A stretch of DNA of 57,344 nucleotides, taken from contig NZ_LZJZ01000137.1 of NCBI RefSeq assembly GCF_001667585.1, forward strand, positions 1 to 57,344. Direction: 5' to 3'. This document shows, one piece after another, positions 41,936 through 51,236 of this stretch. Position 1 is the first letter of the stretch; every line of letters starts with the position of its first letter. Origin of the DNA: Mycobacterium sp. E2733 (GTDB lineage Bacteria > Actinomycetota > Actinomycetes > Mycobacteriales > Mycobacteriaceae). The notes below the pieces were generated by a model. It ran no database searches, had not been told where the DNA came from, and worked only from the letters and a program-made list of their open reading frames with translations. Made by a program: the position numbers and the translations under genes.

Positions 41936-43168
41936 ATGGCCAGCTCTATCACATTTGTCATCATCGGCGGCGGGCTTGCCGGCGCGAAAGCGGTAGAAGC
42001 ATTGCGCGACAGCGGGTTTGACGGGCAACTCACCCTATTCGCCGAAGAGGAACACCTACCCTACGAGAGACCCCCGCTGTCCAAGGAGTATCTGGCTGGA
42101 AAGAAGGCGCTGGCCGATTTCACCGTGCAGAACTCCGACTGGTACCGCGATCACAATGTCGACCTGAGACTCGGTGCGCGGGTGTCGGCCCTCGACCCCG
42201 CCGAACATGCCGTCGCGCTGCCTGACGGCACCACGATGCGGTACGAGAAACTGCTGCTGGCGACGGGATCGGCTTCCCGGCGCCTGTCGATAGCCGGGGC
42301 CGACGCCGACGCTGTCCACTCTCTGCGCACCTACGACGATGCCGTGGCCTTGAATACCGTTCTCACGGAAAACTCTTCGCTGGCGGTGGTGGGAGCCGGC
42401 TGGATCGGCCTGGAGGTGGCCGCCGCCGCCCGCCAGCGTGGCGTCGACGTGACCGTCGTCGAGACTGCCAAACAACCGCTGGTGGCCGCGCTCGGCGAAA
42501 CGGTGGGCGAAGTATTCGCCGGATTGCATCGCGATCACGGGGTGGACTTGCGGCTCGAGGCGCAGGTCGAGGAGATCACGACGGCCGGCGGCAGAGCCAC
42601 CGGACTGAAGATGCGCGATGGGTCGACGGTGGCCGCTGATGCGGTGCTGGTGGCCGTCGGCGCCAGGCCGAACGTCGAACTCGCCGAACAGGCCGGGCTC
42701 GCGATGGGCTCGGGCGGCGTGCTGGTCGATGCGTCATTGCGCACCAGCGATCCGGACATCTACGCGGTCGGCGACATCGCCGCCGCGGAACACCCCCTGT
42801 TCGGCGACCGGATCCGCACGGAGCACTGGGCCAACGCGCTCAAGCAGCCCGCGGTGGCGGCGGCCGGGATGCTGGGTAAGCCAGGCGAATACGCCGAGCT
42901 CCCCTATTTCTTCACCGACCAGTACGACCTCGGAATGGAGTACGTCGGGCACGCGCCCCACTCCGAGCGCGTGGTTTTCCGGGGCGACGTTGCCGGACGT
43001 GAGTTCGTCGCGTTTTGGCTCGACGGCGACAACCGGGTGCTGGCCGGGATGAACGTCAACGTCTGGGACGTGCTCGACGACGTCAAAGCGCTGATCAGAT
43101 CAAGGACAGCCGTCGACCTTGACAGGCTTGCCGATGCCGAGTTCCCGCTCGGCGAGCTATTCGGCTGA
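41936..43168 (+). CDS. FAD-dependent ferredoxin reductase-type protein, Rv1869c type
   Basis: The 410-residue product has two Rossmann motifs: ITFVIIGGGLAGAKAVEALR (FAD) and SLAVVGAGWIGLEVAAAARQ (NAD(P)H), plus YERPPLSKEYLAGK and DIYAVGDIAAAEHP. This is the putidaredoxin-reductase layout, with a C-terminal domain ending in ADAEFPLGELFG. It would supply electrons to a ferredoxin for P450s or other oxygenases. The ATG at 41936 has GGAG upstream. Its 3' end overlaps the opposing gene by 12 bp. Order and length match Rv1869c. Confidence 0.9.
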   Translation: MASSITFVIIGGGLAGAKAVEALRDSGFDGQLTLFAEEEHLPYERPPLSKEYLAGKKALADFTVQNSDWYRDHNVDLRLGARVSALDPAEHAVALPDGTTMRYEKLLLATGSASRRLSIAGADADAVHSLRTYDDAVALNTVLTENSSLAVVGAGWIGLEVAAAARQRGVDVTVVETAKQPLVAALGETVGEVFAGLHRDHGVDLRLEAQVEEITTAGGRATGLKMRDGSTVAADAVLVAVGARPNVELAEQAGLAMGSGGVLVDASLRTSDPDIYAVGDIAAAEHPLFGDRIRTEHWANALKQPAVAAAGMLGKPGEYAELPYFFTDQYDLGMEYVGHAPHSERVVFRGDVAGREFVAFWLDGDNRVLAGMNVNVWDVLDDVKALIRSRTAVDLDRLADAEFPLGELFG

Positions 43169-45268
43169 TACATCGACGGGGACCCACGTCCCGTCGATCA
43201 CCTGGGGCGGGCGCTGCACCAGGAGCCTTTCCCGTTCGGCGCGACGGCGTTTGATCCGCAGCCGGGCGTCGCCCGGCATGGTGACCAGCTCGTCACACGT
43301 CAGGTAGTACACGTCCTCGACGACGTCGATCAGGTCCGCCGCGACTCGGCGGGATCCTAACTCTCGCAACGTTATCCGGAGTTGATGAGTGAACCGCAGG
43401 GTGGTGTCGTGGGCCAGCTCGCGCGAGTCGCGAGCGCTGGTGGCCAGCCGCTGGGCCAGCGTGGGCGGCGGCGCCTCGGTCGCAGCGGCGGCGGCCACGG
43501 CGACTTCCCCGGCCGCGCGCAGCAGCATCGCCGGATCGTCGGCGTAAGTCTGGCTGGCCAGCTCGGCTTCCCCGGGCCCACGGTGCGCCACCCGGGCGAC
43601 GGCCGTATCCACCGCGGCGGCGGTGGTCGGAGACAACGCGCGGATGCTGGCGAGGTTGCCTTCCTGGGCGAGTGCACACAGCGGCGGGTCGGCCCGCAGC
43701 ACCGCAGCCAGCTCGGCGGTTTTGGTCGCGACGATGGTGCTGTCCATGATCATGTCGACCCCGGGTACGCTACGCGCCGCCTTGCTGCGCTCCAGCGCGG
43801 CAGCGGTGACGCCCGAGTCGATCAGCCACAACGCGGTGAGGATCCAGCCTTGGTGAATCCGATCCCGTAGCAAGCGAATCCGCACTTCCAGGGCGGCGTC
43901 GGGCAGCGACCTCAGCTGTGGGGCGTCGAGTTGTTCCGTTTCAGCTGCCGCGCTATACGCCCGCGTGTCGGACTTGAGATGGCGCAACATGGCCAGTGAT
44001 CGCCCCGCGACGACGGCTTTGGCGATGTAGCCGAGGGCACCGCCCGCCAGCGCGGGCTCACCGAACGGCAGGGGGTCGCCGACGTGCGGCCGGCCGACGA
44101 GGGCGTTGCGGGCGACGGCATCCTGGTCCCAGCCGGGCAGCTGGGCGGCGGCGACCATGTTGACCGACACCCCGACGTAGGCCCGATGACCGAACACGGC
44201 GATGGCCCTGTTCCCCCACTCCTCGCCTACCACGCCGCCCAGGGCCAGCACGTGACTGAGCACCCGGTTTGCCGTGCGCAACCCGCTCAGCTGGACATCC
44301 AACGTGATCGGGGTGAGCGGCCCGGGCAGCGCCTCGCCGAGGTTGCCCGCACTGAAAATCGGGAAGCGCGGATCGACCCGGTCGTCGAATTCGCCCTCGA
44401 CGCCCTCGGGCGCCGCGCTGTGCTCCTCGGCCGATGGATAGGGACGCGGGGCGACCTCGACCGGGAGCGCCAGCTGGCGTCCGTGGCCGGTGGCACCCGC
44501 GGCGGTGATCTGGCGGCCGACGAGGCCGCGGGCGGTGTCGGCCACCGCTTCGAGCGCCTGCCAGCCGAACTCGAACGGCCAATCCTCTTGCACCGCCGCG
44601 ATATCCATATCCGGGATGAGTCGCGGCCAGCTGCGCACCCGATTCGACCGGGACCGCGGGTCGGCGGATCGCAGCATTCGCCACGCAGTGATCACGTTGA
44701 CCGTGTCCGGGGAGGCGAGGTCCACCACACCGGAGCGGTCACTGTTCAGCGCCGAAACCAGGAAGCGCACCAGATCGTCGACGTGCAGCACCCGCATCGG
44801 CTGCGCCGAAACCTTGGTGCGCAGCAGCGTGGCCACGGTGCGGCACACCATCCAGTCGAGCTGGCGGCCGACCGGTGGGGCGATTCGGACGACCAGGCTG
44901 GGCCCCCAACTGGTGGACACCAGTTCCTCGGCCGGCCTGTACAGTTCCGGCCGTCCCGCGGCCTGGGACACGAACAGCAGCCGCGAGCCGGCGCGGGCGG
45001 CCACATCGGTCACGTGCGCGAGGCCCTCGATATCGGCGCTGGAGGGCGCGGTGGGGTCGATCGGGGCCAGGTGGATCACCGCGTCGGCTTCCTCGGTGAG
45101 CTCCCGCAGGACCGGGTTGCGCAGCGATGCGCAAACAAGGTCGACGTTGCGGTCCAGGCAGGGGTGCGGACTGCCAGCAATGCCGGTGACCGTGTGCCCG
45201 GCAGCGATCAACTGCCGTGCGACCAGCCGCCCGAGCGCGCCGGTGGCGTCGGTAACCAGGATCTGCAC
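43157..45268 (-). CDS. two-part protein: NAD-epimerase-like N-terminus plus large unknown C-terminus (Rv1868 type)
   Basis: The 703-residue product begins with an extended-SDR Rossmann fold (MQILVTDATGALGRLVARQL, and LLFVSQAAGRPELYRPAEE). The usual YxxxK is not evident, so it may be non-catalytic. From about residue 300 it is different, ending with DVVEDVYYLTCDELVTMPGDARLRIKRRR, wording seen in linkers of PEP-synthase/rifampin-phosphotransferase-like proteins. No swivelling His domain is visible. The GTG start has GGGAGGT upstream. The homologue Rv1868 has similar length and unknown function. Confidence 0.75.
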   Translation of the reverse strand: MQILVTDATGALGRLVARQLIAAGHTVTGIAGSPHPCLDRNVDLVCASLRNPVLRELTEEADAVIHLAPIDPTAPSSADIEGLAHVTDVAARAGSRLLFVSQAAGRPELYRPAEELVSTSWGPSLVVRIAPPVGRQLDWMVCRTVATLLRTKVSAQPMRVLHVDDLVRFLVSALNSDRSGVVDLASPDTVNVITAWRMLRSADPRSRSNRVRSWPRLIPDMDIAAVQEDWPFEFGWQALEAVADTARGLVGRQITAAGATGHGRQLALPVEVAPRPYPSAEEHSAAPEGVEGEFDDRVDPRFPIFSAGNLGEALPGPLTPITLDVQLSGLRTANRVLSHVLALGGVVGEEWGNRAIAVFGHRAYVGVSVNMVAAAQLPGWDQDAVARNALVGRPHVGDPLPFGEPALAGGALGYIAKAVVAGRSLAMLRHLKSDTRAYSAAAETEQLDAPQLRSLPDAALEVRIRLLRDRIHQGWILTALWLIDSGVTAAALERSKAARSVPGVDMIMDSTIVATKTAELAAVLRADPPLCALAQEGNLASIRALSPTTAAAVDTAVARVAHRGPGEAELASQTYADDPAMLLRAAGEVAVAAAAATEAPPPTLAQRLATSARDSRELAHDTTLRFTHQLRITLRELGSRRVAADLIDVVEDVYYLTCDELVTMPGDARLRIKRRRAERERLLVQRPPQVIDGTWVPVDVSAE

Positions 45269-45376
45269 CTGGGTCTCACCTCCCCGACCTCAAACTAAAC
45301 AATAGGCAAGACGGCATGACCTAGCGACCGTTACGGAGCAAACGGCACCATGAGCTGGCGGGAATCGTCCCCCGGG

Positions 45377-46861
45377 TTATTGGAGCGCGGCGCTGCCGTC
45401 GGCGGCGACGGCAACCTTGGCGCCGCCGATGTCTTCGCACACGGTTACCTGCGCCGCGGCGCTGTCGTTGATCAGCGCGAGGGTTCGCGACCCGTCGGGC
45501 GTGCGCACGGCCAAAAAGGCCTTTTCCGGTCGTCCCTCGCGATCGAACGGCGTCGTCCATGCTTCCACCGTGCCGACGCCTTCCCATTCCACCAAGCCGT
45601 CTCGCGTGGGCTCTCGGTCGACGGCCGGTTGCACGTCCTCCCAACGGAACTCGGCGGGCGGCTCGGTGCTGTACACGCCGAAGCTGTGCTTGGTCAGGTA
45701 GCCGCCGTTGGCGGTGATCAGGCCGCGCCGCCCGGGATTGGCCGCCAGCAACTCCGCCATGGTGGCGATCGAGTGCATCACGTAGTTGCTCCAGGGGCCG
45801 CCTGCGAACGTCAGCCCCCCGGTGACGGTGAGCGGGCGGACGGGGTCGTCGACCGGCAGGCCCAGCTCGGCCGCCGCCACCTGAACGGCCGAGGGAAAGC
45901 AGGAATACAGGTCGACGAAGTCGACGTCGTCGACGCCCACGCCCGCCAGCTCAAGCGCCCGGCCGCCGGCGATCCGGATGGCCGGGGAGCGGTGCAGCTC
46001 GTCGCGCTCGGCGATGGCCGAGGTGTCGTGCGCGTCGGTGCCCGCATGCGGATAGACCCAGCGGTCGGCGGGGATCTGCAGGCGCCTCGCCTGCTCCACC
46101 GAGGTCAAGACGAGCGCGGCGCCCTGATCGACCATGTTGTTGGAGTTCATCAGCTTGGTGTACGGCCAGCTGATCATCCGGTTCTGCGGGCCGGGCTCGC
46201 AGATCTCCTCGGCGGTCGCCGGTTTGCGGATCCATGCGTGCGGATTGTCGACCGCAATGGCGTTGAAGCGGGCCCACAGTTCGCCGATGCGCTGACGGTG
46301 CTGCTCCACCGATTCGCCGTTCGCGATACGCAGGGCCTGCTCGAACAGCGGGTAGACGAAGGCGGGCCGGTCCAGCCGGATCCTGATCTCCGCGTCGCCG
46401 GCCATCGGGACGTCGTCACCGCTGACCTCGGCCATCGGAACGGAGTCATCCTGAACCGTCCACTCGAGTTTGCCGCCTTTGGCCCGCAGGCCCCGGCGCG
46501 TGCGCCAGGTCTCGGCCCCTGCCAGCAGCACCACCTGGGCGCTGCCCCGCTGGATGTCCAGGCACGCCTGATTGACCAGCGACTGTGGCACGTTGCCGCC
46601 CACGGGGCTGTACAACGTGGTGAAGTCGCTGGCGCCGATCCGCTGGCCGAGCAGCAGCCCCGGATCCCGGTAGTGCGCCGACAGGATGTTCACCACGCGG
46701 ACGGAGTCCACCGCCTCGATCACCCGCGCATCGGCGGCTTGCCGGGCGGCGGCGACCATCAGGTCCACCGGCTCGATCGACCGCTTCTCGGGGTCGATCT
46801 CGTCGCGGTGGTTGACCTGGCCGTAGCCGATCAACACCGGTGTCCTGGGGTGCACGGTCAT
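45377..46861 (-). CDS. thiolase-like acetyl-CoA acetyltransferase-family protein, Rv1867 type
   Basis: The 494-residue product has thiolase-fold segments: LIGYGQVNHRDEIDPEKRSI, SLVNQACLDIQRGSAQVVLLAGAE, and VDLYSCFPSAVQVAA, followed by TVTGGLTFAGGPWSNYVMHSI. It lacks a clear thiolase active-site Cys motif, so condensation or cleavage is uncertain; it resembles the SCP-x-like thiolase group that works with OB-fold partners. A C-terminal extension from about 400 is separate from the core. It follows the CaiB-type gene by 54 bp on the same strand. Length equals Rv1867. Confidence 0.82.
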   Translation of the reverse strand: MTVHPRTPVLIGYGQVNHRDEIDPEKRSIEPVDLMVAAARQAADARVIEAVDSVRVVNILSAHYRDPGLLLGQRIGASDFTTLYSPVGGNVPQSLVNQACLDIQRGSAQVVLLAGAETWRTRRGLRAKGGKLEWTVQDDSVPMAEVSGDDVPMAGDAEIRIRLDRPAFVYPLFEQALRIANGESVEQHRQRIGELWARFNAIAVDNPHAWIRKPATAEEICEPGPQNRMISWPYTKLMNSNNMVDQGAALVLTSVEQARRLQIPADRWVYPHAGTDAHDTSAIAERDELHRSPAIRIAGGRALELAGVGVDDVDFVDLYSCFPSAVQVAAAELGLPVDDPVRPLTVTGGLTFAGGPWSNYVMHSIATMAELLAANPGRRGLITANGGYLTKHSFGVYSTEPPAEFRWEDVQPAVDREPTRDGLVEWEGVGTVEAWTTPFDREGRPEKAFLAVRTPDGSRTLALINDSAAAQVTVCEDIGGAKVAVAADGSAALQ

Positions 46862-46915
46862 ACGAACGAACCTAGCGTGGCTATCGATCCGGATGGTCGG
46901 GGGCCGGATCCCGCG

Positions 46916-49312
46916 TCAGGGCGGCCCGAACAGCACACCCTCGGCGACGAGCCGGTCGATCTCCGGGGCGCCCATGCCGAGCAGCCTCCGGCAGATCTCG
47001 ACGGTGTCCTGGCCCGGCAGTGGCGCCGGACGCCGCGGGGCCCGCGGGATGTGCTGGAACGGCGCCGGGCCCGTCTCGGCCGGCAGCGCACGTTCGACGA
47101 GCGGATGCACCATCTCGGCATACAGCTTCCGCTCGACCAGCTGGGGGTCCTCCAAGACGTCAGGTGGCCGGTTCATCGGCCCGGCCGCGACTCCGGAGGA
47201 TTGCAGTAGTTGGGCGGCCCGGACCGGGGTGCGCGTGCGGGTCCAGGCGGACACCAATTCCACCAACTCGCGCCGGTTCGCCAGCCGCGCCTCGCCGGTG
47301 GCGAAGCGCGGATCGTCGGCCCATTCGGGGTGATGGAAAACGCCTGCGGCGCAACGCCATTCCTCGTCGGATTCGATCGAGATGACGCACCACTCGTCGT
47401 CGCCGGCGCACGGATAGACGGCGTGCAGGCTGGTGGCTTCGCAGATTCTCGGCACGCCCGCGGCCAGCGCGGCCTGGGTGACGTACAAGGTGTCGAGCTG
47501 GTTGATGACGGCTTCCGCCTGGGAGATGTGCACGTGCGACCCGCTCCCCGTCCGGTGGCGGTGGATCAGCGCGGCGAGCGCCGCGATCGCGGTGATCCGC
47601 CCGACGACGTGGTCGGGAAAGATGGTGGTCGCGTCGTAAAAGGAATGCCGCGCAGCGTCGTTCCGGTTCTCCGGGTCGTCGTCGGCGGTCCACAGCCGGG
47701 TGACGCCGGTCGCCGCGCGGACCAGTGGGCCGTACCCCATGCGGGTGCTCCACGGGCCTTGGTCGCCGTAGGCGCTGCTCTCGGCCAGCACGATCCGCGG
47801 GTTGACGGCACGCAGGTTGTCATACGAAAAGCCAAGCACGGTAAGCGTTCCCGGCTTGAAATTGGCAAAGACGGCGTCGGACTCCGCAACCAGCCGGGTG
47901 AAGATCTCCTTGCCCGCGGCGCTGCGCAGATCAAGGCCCATCGCCAGGTGGTTGCGATGCGTCCAGGCGAACGACTCGCTCATGGACTCGCCGACGCGGG
48001 CCTGGCGCAGCCCATCCGGATACTCGGCGGATTCGATTTTGATGACCTCGGCGCCCATGTCGCCGAACAGCCGGCTCAGCTCGCCACCGGCGACGATGAT
48101 GCCCAGATCCAGGATGCGAAGTCCCGCAAACGGATAGTCGCCGACGCGGCCGGAGGGCGACTGCACGACCGCCGGACTTCCGCGCCAACCCGGTCCATCC
48201 TGCCCCGCGGCCGGTGCCGGGCTGCGGAAACCCGCGTGCCGCCCGTCGACGACGAAATAGCCGGTCGGCACGCTCGTTCGCGCTCCCGGGACAAGCTCGG
48301 CGTCGGTGATCGCGCCCACCGCCTGGAAATGCTCGGAACCCATCGCCCACGACGGCGTCAGGACGGCGGCGATCGGCACACCGTGGGCCTGCCCCGCGGT
48401 CACCAGATCCTTCATGGTCTGCCCGGCGAACAGCTCCTGGACTAACTCGCCGATCTGCGGCCATGCGGCGAAGCGCGCGCCGATCACATCGTATTTCGGG
48501 TCTTGGAACTCCTCCGGCTCGCCCAGCCAGCGCCGCAGGCCACGCCATTGGCGCGGCGCCATCACACAGAGGCGGACGTAGCCGTCCTTGCACTCATAGA
48601 TCGGGTAGCCGTCCTGGTTCTTCGGACGCCCCCGCCACTGCCCGGTGCGGCGAATGCCGGCGGCGGCCTGCCCGTGCGCGCCGAACGCCGGGTCGAGCGA
48701 CATGACCACGGCGTCGAAACGCGAGAAGTCGATGTATTCGCCGGTGCCGCAACGCAATCGGTTGTAGTACGCCACGAGGGTTGCCCACGCCGCCTGGACG
48801 GCGGCGGTGGCCGATGCGATACCGTCCGGCGGTAGCACGGGGGTGCCGGTGGTGGGACCGGATCGCGACAGCGAGCCGCACATCGCGTACAACACCGGGT
48901 CGGTGGCCCGCCACAGCGACCGTGGGCCCGTCGCGCCGAAGTCGGTGATCGACAGCACCACCAGATGCGGGTGCTGGGCGGCCAGTTCCTCCACCGATGT
49001 CCCGAAGGTGGGCGCCTCCCCGTAGAAGCCGTCGTCGACGACGATGTCGGCCTGGGCGGCCAGGTCGAGGAACACGCCGCAGTCGTCCTCGTCGAACGGG
49101 TCCAGCACCACGCTGCGCTTGTTGGCGTTGTGCACGGCAAACGGGATGCTCGCGCCCGCCAGCGTCGGCGGCGCGTCGCGGGCCGGGCTTCCGGTCGGGG
49201 GTTCCACCTTGAGCACGTCGGCGCCCAAGTCGGCGAACAGGCGCGTCACCGCGTCGCCGTTCCCGCTCGACAAGTCGAGGACCCGCACGGCGTCGAGCAA
49301 CCCGTCGGACAT
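46916..49312 (-). CDS. tandem CaiB/BaiF (class III) CoA-transferase, Rv1866 type
   Basis: The 798-residue product is two family-III CoA-transferase halves. Half one starts RVLDLSSGNGDAVTRLFADLGADVLKVEPP; half two starts LRILDLGIIVAGGELSRLFGDMGAEVIKIES near residue 420. In half two the catalytic Asp is probably in the block SFAWTHRNHLAMGLDLRS; half one looks more degenerate. The enzyme would move CoA between carboxylates. The pairing with a thiolase-like gene suggests a beta-oxidation-type pathway. Start ATG at 49312. Confidence 0.87.
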   Translation of the reverse strand: MSDGLLDAVRVLDLSSGNGDAVTRLFADLGADVLKVEPPTGSPARDAPPTLAGASIPFAVHNANKRSVVLDPFDEDDCGVFLDLAAQADIVVDDGFYGEAPTFGTSVEELAAQHPHLVVLSITDFGATGPRSLWRATDPVLYAMCGSLSRSGPTTGTPVLPPDGIASATAAVQAAWATLVAYYNRLRCGTGEYIDFSRFDAVVMSLDPAFGAHGQAAAGIRRTGQWRGRPKNQDGYPIYECKDGYVRLCVMAPRQWRGLRRWLGEPEEFQDPKYDVIGARFAAWPQIGELVQELFAGQTMKDLVTAGQAHGVPIAAVLTPSWAMGSEHFQAVGAITDAELVPGARTSVPTGYFVVDGRHAGFRSPAPAAGQDGPGWRGSPAVVQSPSGRVGDYPFAGLRILDLGIIVAGGELSRLFGDMGAEVIKIESAEYPDGLRQARVGESMSESFAWTHRNHLAMGLDLRSAAGKEIFTRLVAESDAVFANFKPGTLTVLGFSYDNLRAVNPRIVLAESSAYGDQGPWSTRMGYGPLVRAATGVTRLWTADDDPENRNDAARHSFYDATTIFPDHVVGRITAIAALAALIHRHRTGSGSHVHISQAEAVINQLDTLYVTQAALAAGVPRICEATSLHAVYPCAGDDEWCVISIESDEEWRCAAGVFHHPEWADDPRFATGEARLANRRELVELVSAWTRTRTPVRAAQLLQSSGVAAGPMNRPPDVLEDPQLVERKLYAEMVHPLVERALPAETGPAPFQHIPRAPRRPAPLPGQDTVEICRRLLGMGAPEIDRLVAEGVLFGPP

Positions 49313-49435
49313 CAGCACACCGTACCCGGCGGTGCGGCGGCCGGCCGGGTCGACGGCTCCCCCACCAGCCAAAAAGCCAACTGGGCAAGCTGCTTGGGGG
49401 GGCGAAGTCGCGGTCGGCTATCGTCGGCATCCGAT

Positions 49436-50353
49436 ATGAGCGCGCACTTGACCTACATCGAGGCCGTCGTGGTCGGCGCGTTCCAAGGCGTCACCGAGCT
49501 GTTCCCGGTGTCCAGCCTCGGGCACGCGGTGCTGGTGCCCGCGGTTGTCGGCGGTCGGTGGGCCGAAGACCTCAGCGTCTCCGCGCCCGAATCGCCCTAC
49601 TTGGCATTCATCGTCGGCCTGCACGTGGCCACCGCCGCCGCGCTGCTGGTTTTCTTCTGGCGGGACTGGCTGCGCATCGTGGCCGGGTTTGCGTCGTCGT
49701 TGCGGCATCGACGGATGGAGACCCCCGACGAGCGGCTCGCGTGGCTCATCGTGGGGGCCACCATTCCGGTGGGGCTGGCGGGGCTGCTTCTGGAGCGAAC
49801 GTTCCGCACCACACTCGGCAAGCCCGTCCCGGCGGCGATTTTCCTGCTGCTCAACGGTATCGCCCTGTACGCGGGCGAAGTGCTCCGCCGGCGGGTCGCG
49901 CCCGCGCCCGATCACGACCAGCCGGACGGGGAACAACCCGCGCACACCGGAGAGGCCGTCGACAACCGCCTGGCCCAACTCCTCCTGCGCCGCGGCATTC
50001 TCATCGGCGCCGCGCAGATTTTGGCGCTGCTGCCCGGCATCAGCCGCTCGGGGATCACCATGGTGGCCGGCCTGTGGCGTGGCTTGTCTCACGAGGACGC
50101 CGCCCGGTTCTCCTTTTTGTTGGCGACGCCGATCATCCTGGCCGCCGGCGTGTACAAGATCCCGGAGTTATTCGGACCGCAGGCGACCGGGATAGGCGGC
50201 CAGGTGCTGGCCGGCAGCATCGCGTCCTTCGTGTGCGCCTACCTTGCCGTGCGGTTCCTGACGCAGTACTTCCAAACCCGCACGCTCACGCCGTTCGCCA
50301 TCTACTGCGCCCTGGCCGGCGGTGCCAGCCTGGTCTGGCTTGCCGTCAGCTGA
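49436..50353 (+). CDS. undecaprenyl-diphosphatase (UppP/BacA) family paralogue
   Basis: The 305-residue membrane protein has both UppP motifs: GAFQGVTELFPVSSLGHAV (with QGxTE) and LLPGISRSGITMVAGL (PGxSRSxxT). It recycles polyprenyl diphosphate for wall synthesis. A 30-residue hydrophilic insert, APAPDHDQPDGEQPAHTGEA, lies between spans in the middle and makes it longer than the usual ~275. Mycobacteria carry uppP at another locus, so this is probably a second copy; the symbol is therefore left blank. Confidence 0.85.
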   Translation: MSAHLTYIEAVVVGAFQGVTELFPVSSLGHAVLVPAVVGGRWAEDLSVSAPESPYLAFIVGLHVATAAALLVFFWRDWLRIVAGFASSLRHRRMETPDERLAWLIVGATIPVGLAGLLLERTFRTTLGKPVPAAIFLLLNGIALYAGEVLRRRVAPAPDHDQPDGEQPAHTGEAVDNRLAQLLLRRGILIGAAQILALLPGISRSGITMVAGLWRGLSHEDAARFSFLLATPIILAAGVYKIPELFGPQATGIGGQVLAGSIASFVCAYLAVRFLTQYFQTRTLTPFAIYCALAGGASLVWLAVS

Positions 50354-50429
50354 TGAACGAATACTGGCATTAGATTTGGTCGTAGCCTGACCGCAGGCAG
50401 GAATTGACCGACGAGTCGAGGAAACGCAG

Positions 50430-50927
50430 ATGAGCCGCCCCGGATCTGGAGGCGAAAGCCCCCGCCAGGAGTCGGTGTGGGACTATCCACGCCCACCCCG
50501 GGTCGAGCCGTTCACCGGTCGAATCACCGTCGAGTTGGGTGGCGAAGTCATCGCCTCCACCCGTCGGGCCTGGCGGGTGCTCGAGACCAGCCATCCGCCG
50601 ACCTATTACCTTCCGCGCGAGGCTTTCGCCGAAGGGGCCTTGCGTAGGACTTCCGGTAGCTCCTGGTGTGAATGGAAAGGCCGGGCAACCTATTACGACC
50701 TGATCGGCGGCGGCGTCGTCGCGCCGAAATCCGCTTGGAGTTATGTGAATCCGACGCCCGGGTTCGAAGCTCTCGCCGGGGCGATCGCGGTGATGGCCGC
50801 CAACGTCGACCGCTGCACGGTCAACGGAGAGGTCGTCGTGCCCCAACCCGGCGGCTTCTACGGCGGCTGGATCACCAGCTGGGTGACCGGCCCGTTCAAA
50901 GGCGTTCCCGGCTCGACGGGTTGGTGA
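50430..50927 (+). CDS. DUF427-family protein
   Basis: The 165-residue product has the DUF427 pattern: VWDYPRPPRVEPFTGRITVELGG, RVLETSHPPTYYLPREAF, WCEWKGRATYYDLIG, and the C-terminal QPGGFYGGWITSWVTGPFKG. DUF427 is a small beta-rich fold of unknown role, often beside redox enzymes. Its ATG follows GAGGAAACGCAG. It lies 76 bp downstream of the uppP-like gene. Confidence 0.88.
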   Translation: MSRPGSGGESPRQESVWDYPRPPRVEPFTGRITVELGGEVIASTRRAWRVLETSHPPTYYLPREAFAEGALRRTSGSSWCEWKGRATYYDLIGGGVVAPKSAWSYVNPTPGFEALAGAIAVMAANVDRCTVNGEVVVPQPGGFYGGWITSWVTGPFKGVPGSTGW

Positions 50928-50946
50928 CGGCGCCGCTACACCGGCG

Positions 50947-51167
50947 TTATCCGATAGCGCACCAATCGTGGCGTTTCATTCCCGAAAGCCGTTGTGCGGC
51001 AAGCCCCGTCGGGCCGAAGGTGCACTGGTCGAGCAACGCCTCCGGGGGCCAGGCGGTCCAGGAAGTCCTTGGCGATGAGGCCCACGGTACGCCGACCGCC
51101 ACGACCGCACGTGCAGGCTGGCCACCTCGTAGGCGTCCGCCGGAACCGCCGCCCGCACCCGGGTCAT
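50947..51167 (-). pseudogene. GNAT acetyltransferase relic with two frameshifts
   Basis: From the ATG at 51167 the frame reads MTRVRAAVPADAYEVASLHV then RSWRSAYRG, a standard GNAT N-terminus. One base later it continues in another frame as LIAKDFLDRLAP, and after another one-base shift as EALLDQCTFGPTG, which together match the usual GNAT sequence. The remaining two-thirds, including the acetyl-CoA loop, are missing. It is a decayed, truncated gene. Confidence 0.65.
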
Positions 51168-51236
51168 CGTTGCAGTATTGGACGATCTGGGGTGAGATTG
51201 CCTAGTTGACACCCGTCAAGAATCCGGAGGGTGGGA

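Noticed and set aside
45350..47209. 619-codon plus-strand frame opposite the thiolase-like gene
   Set aside because: Composition (Gly/Arg/Val/His-rich) and lack of motifs show it is a shadow of the minus-strand gene.
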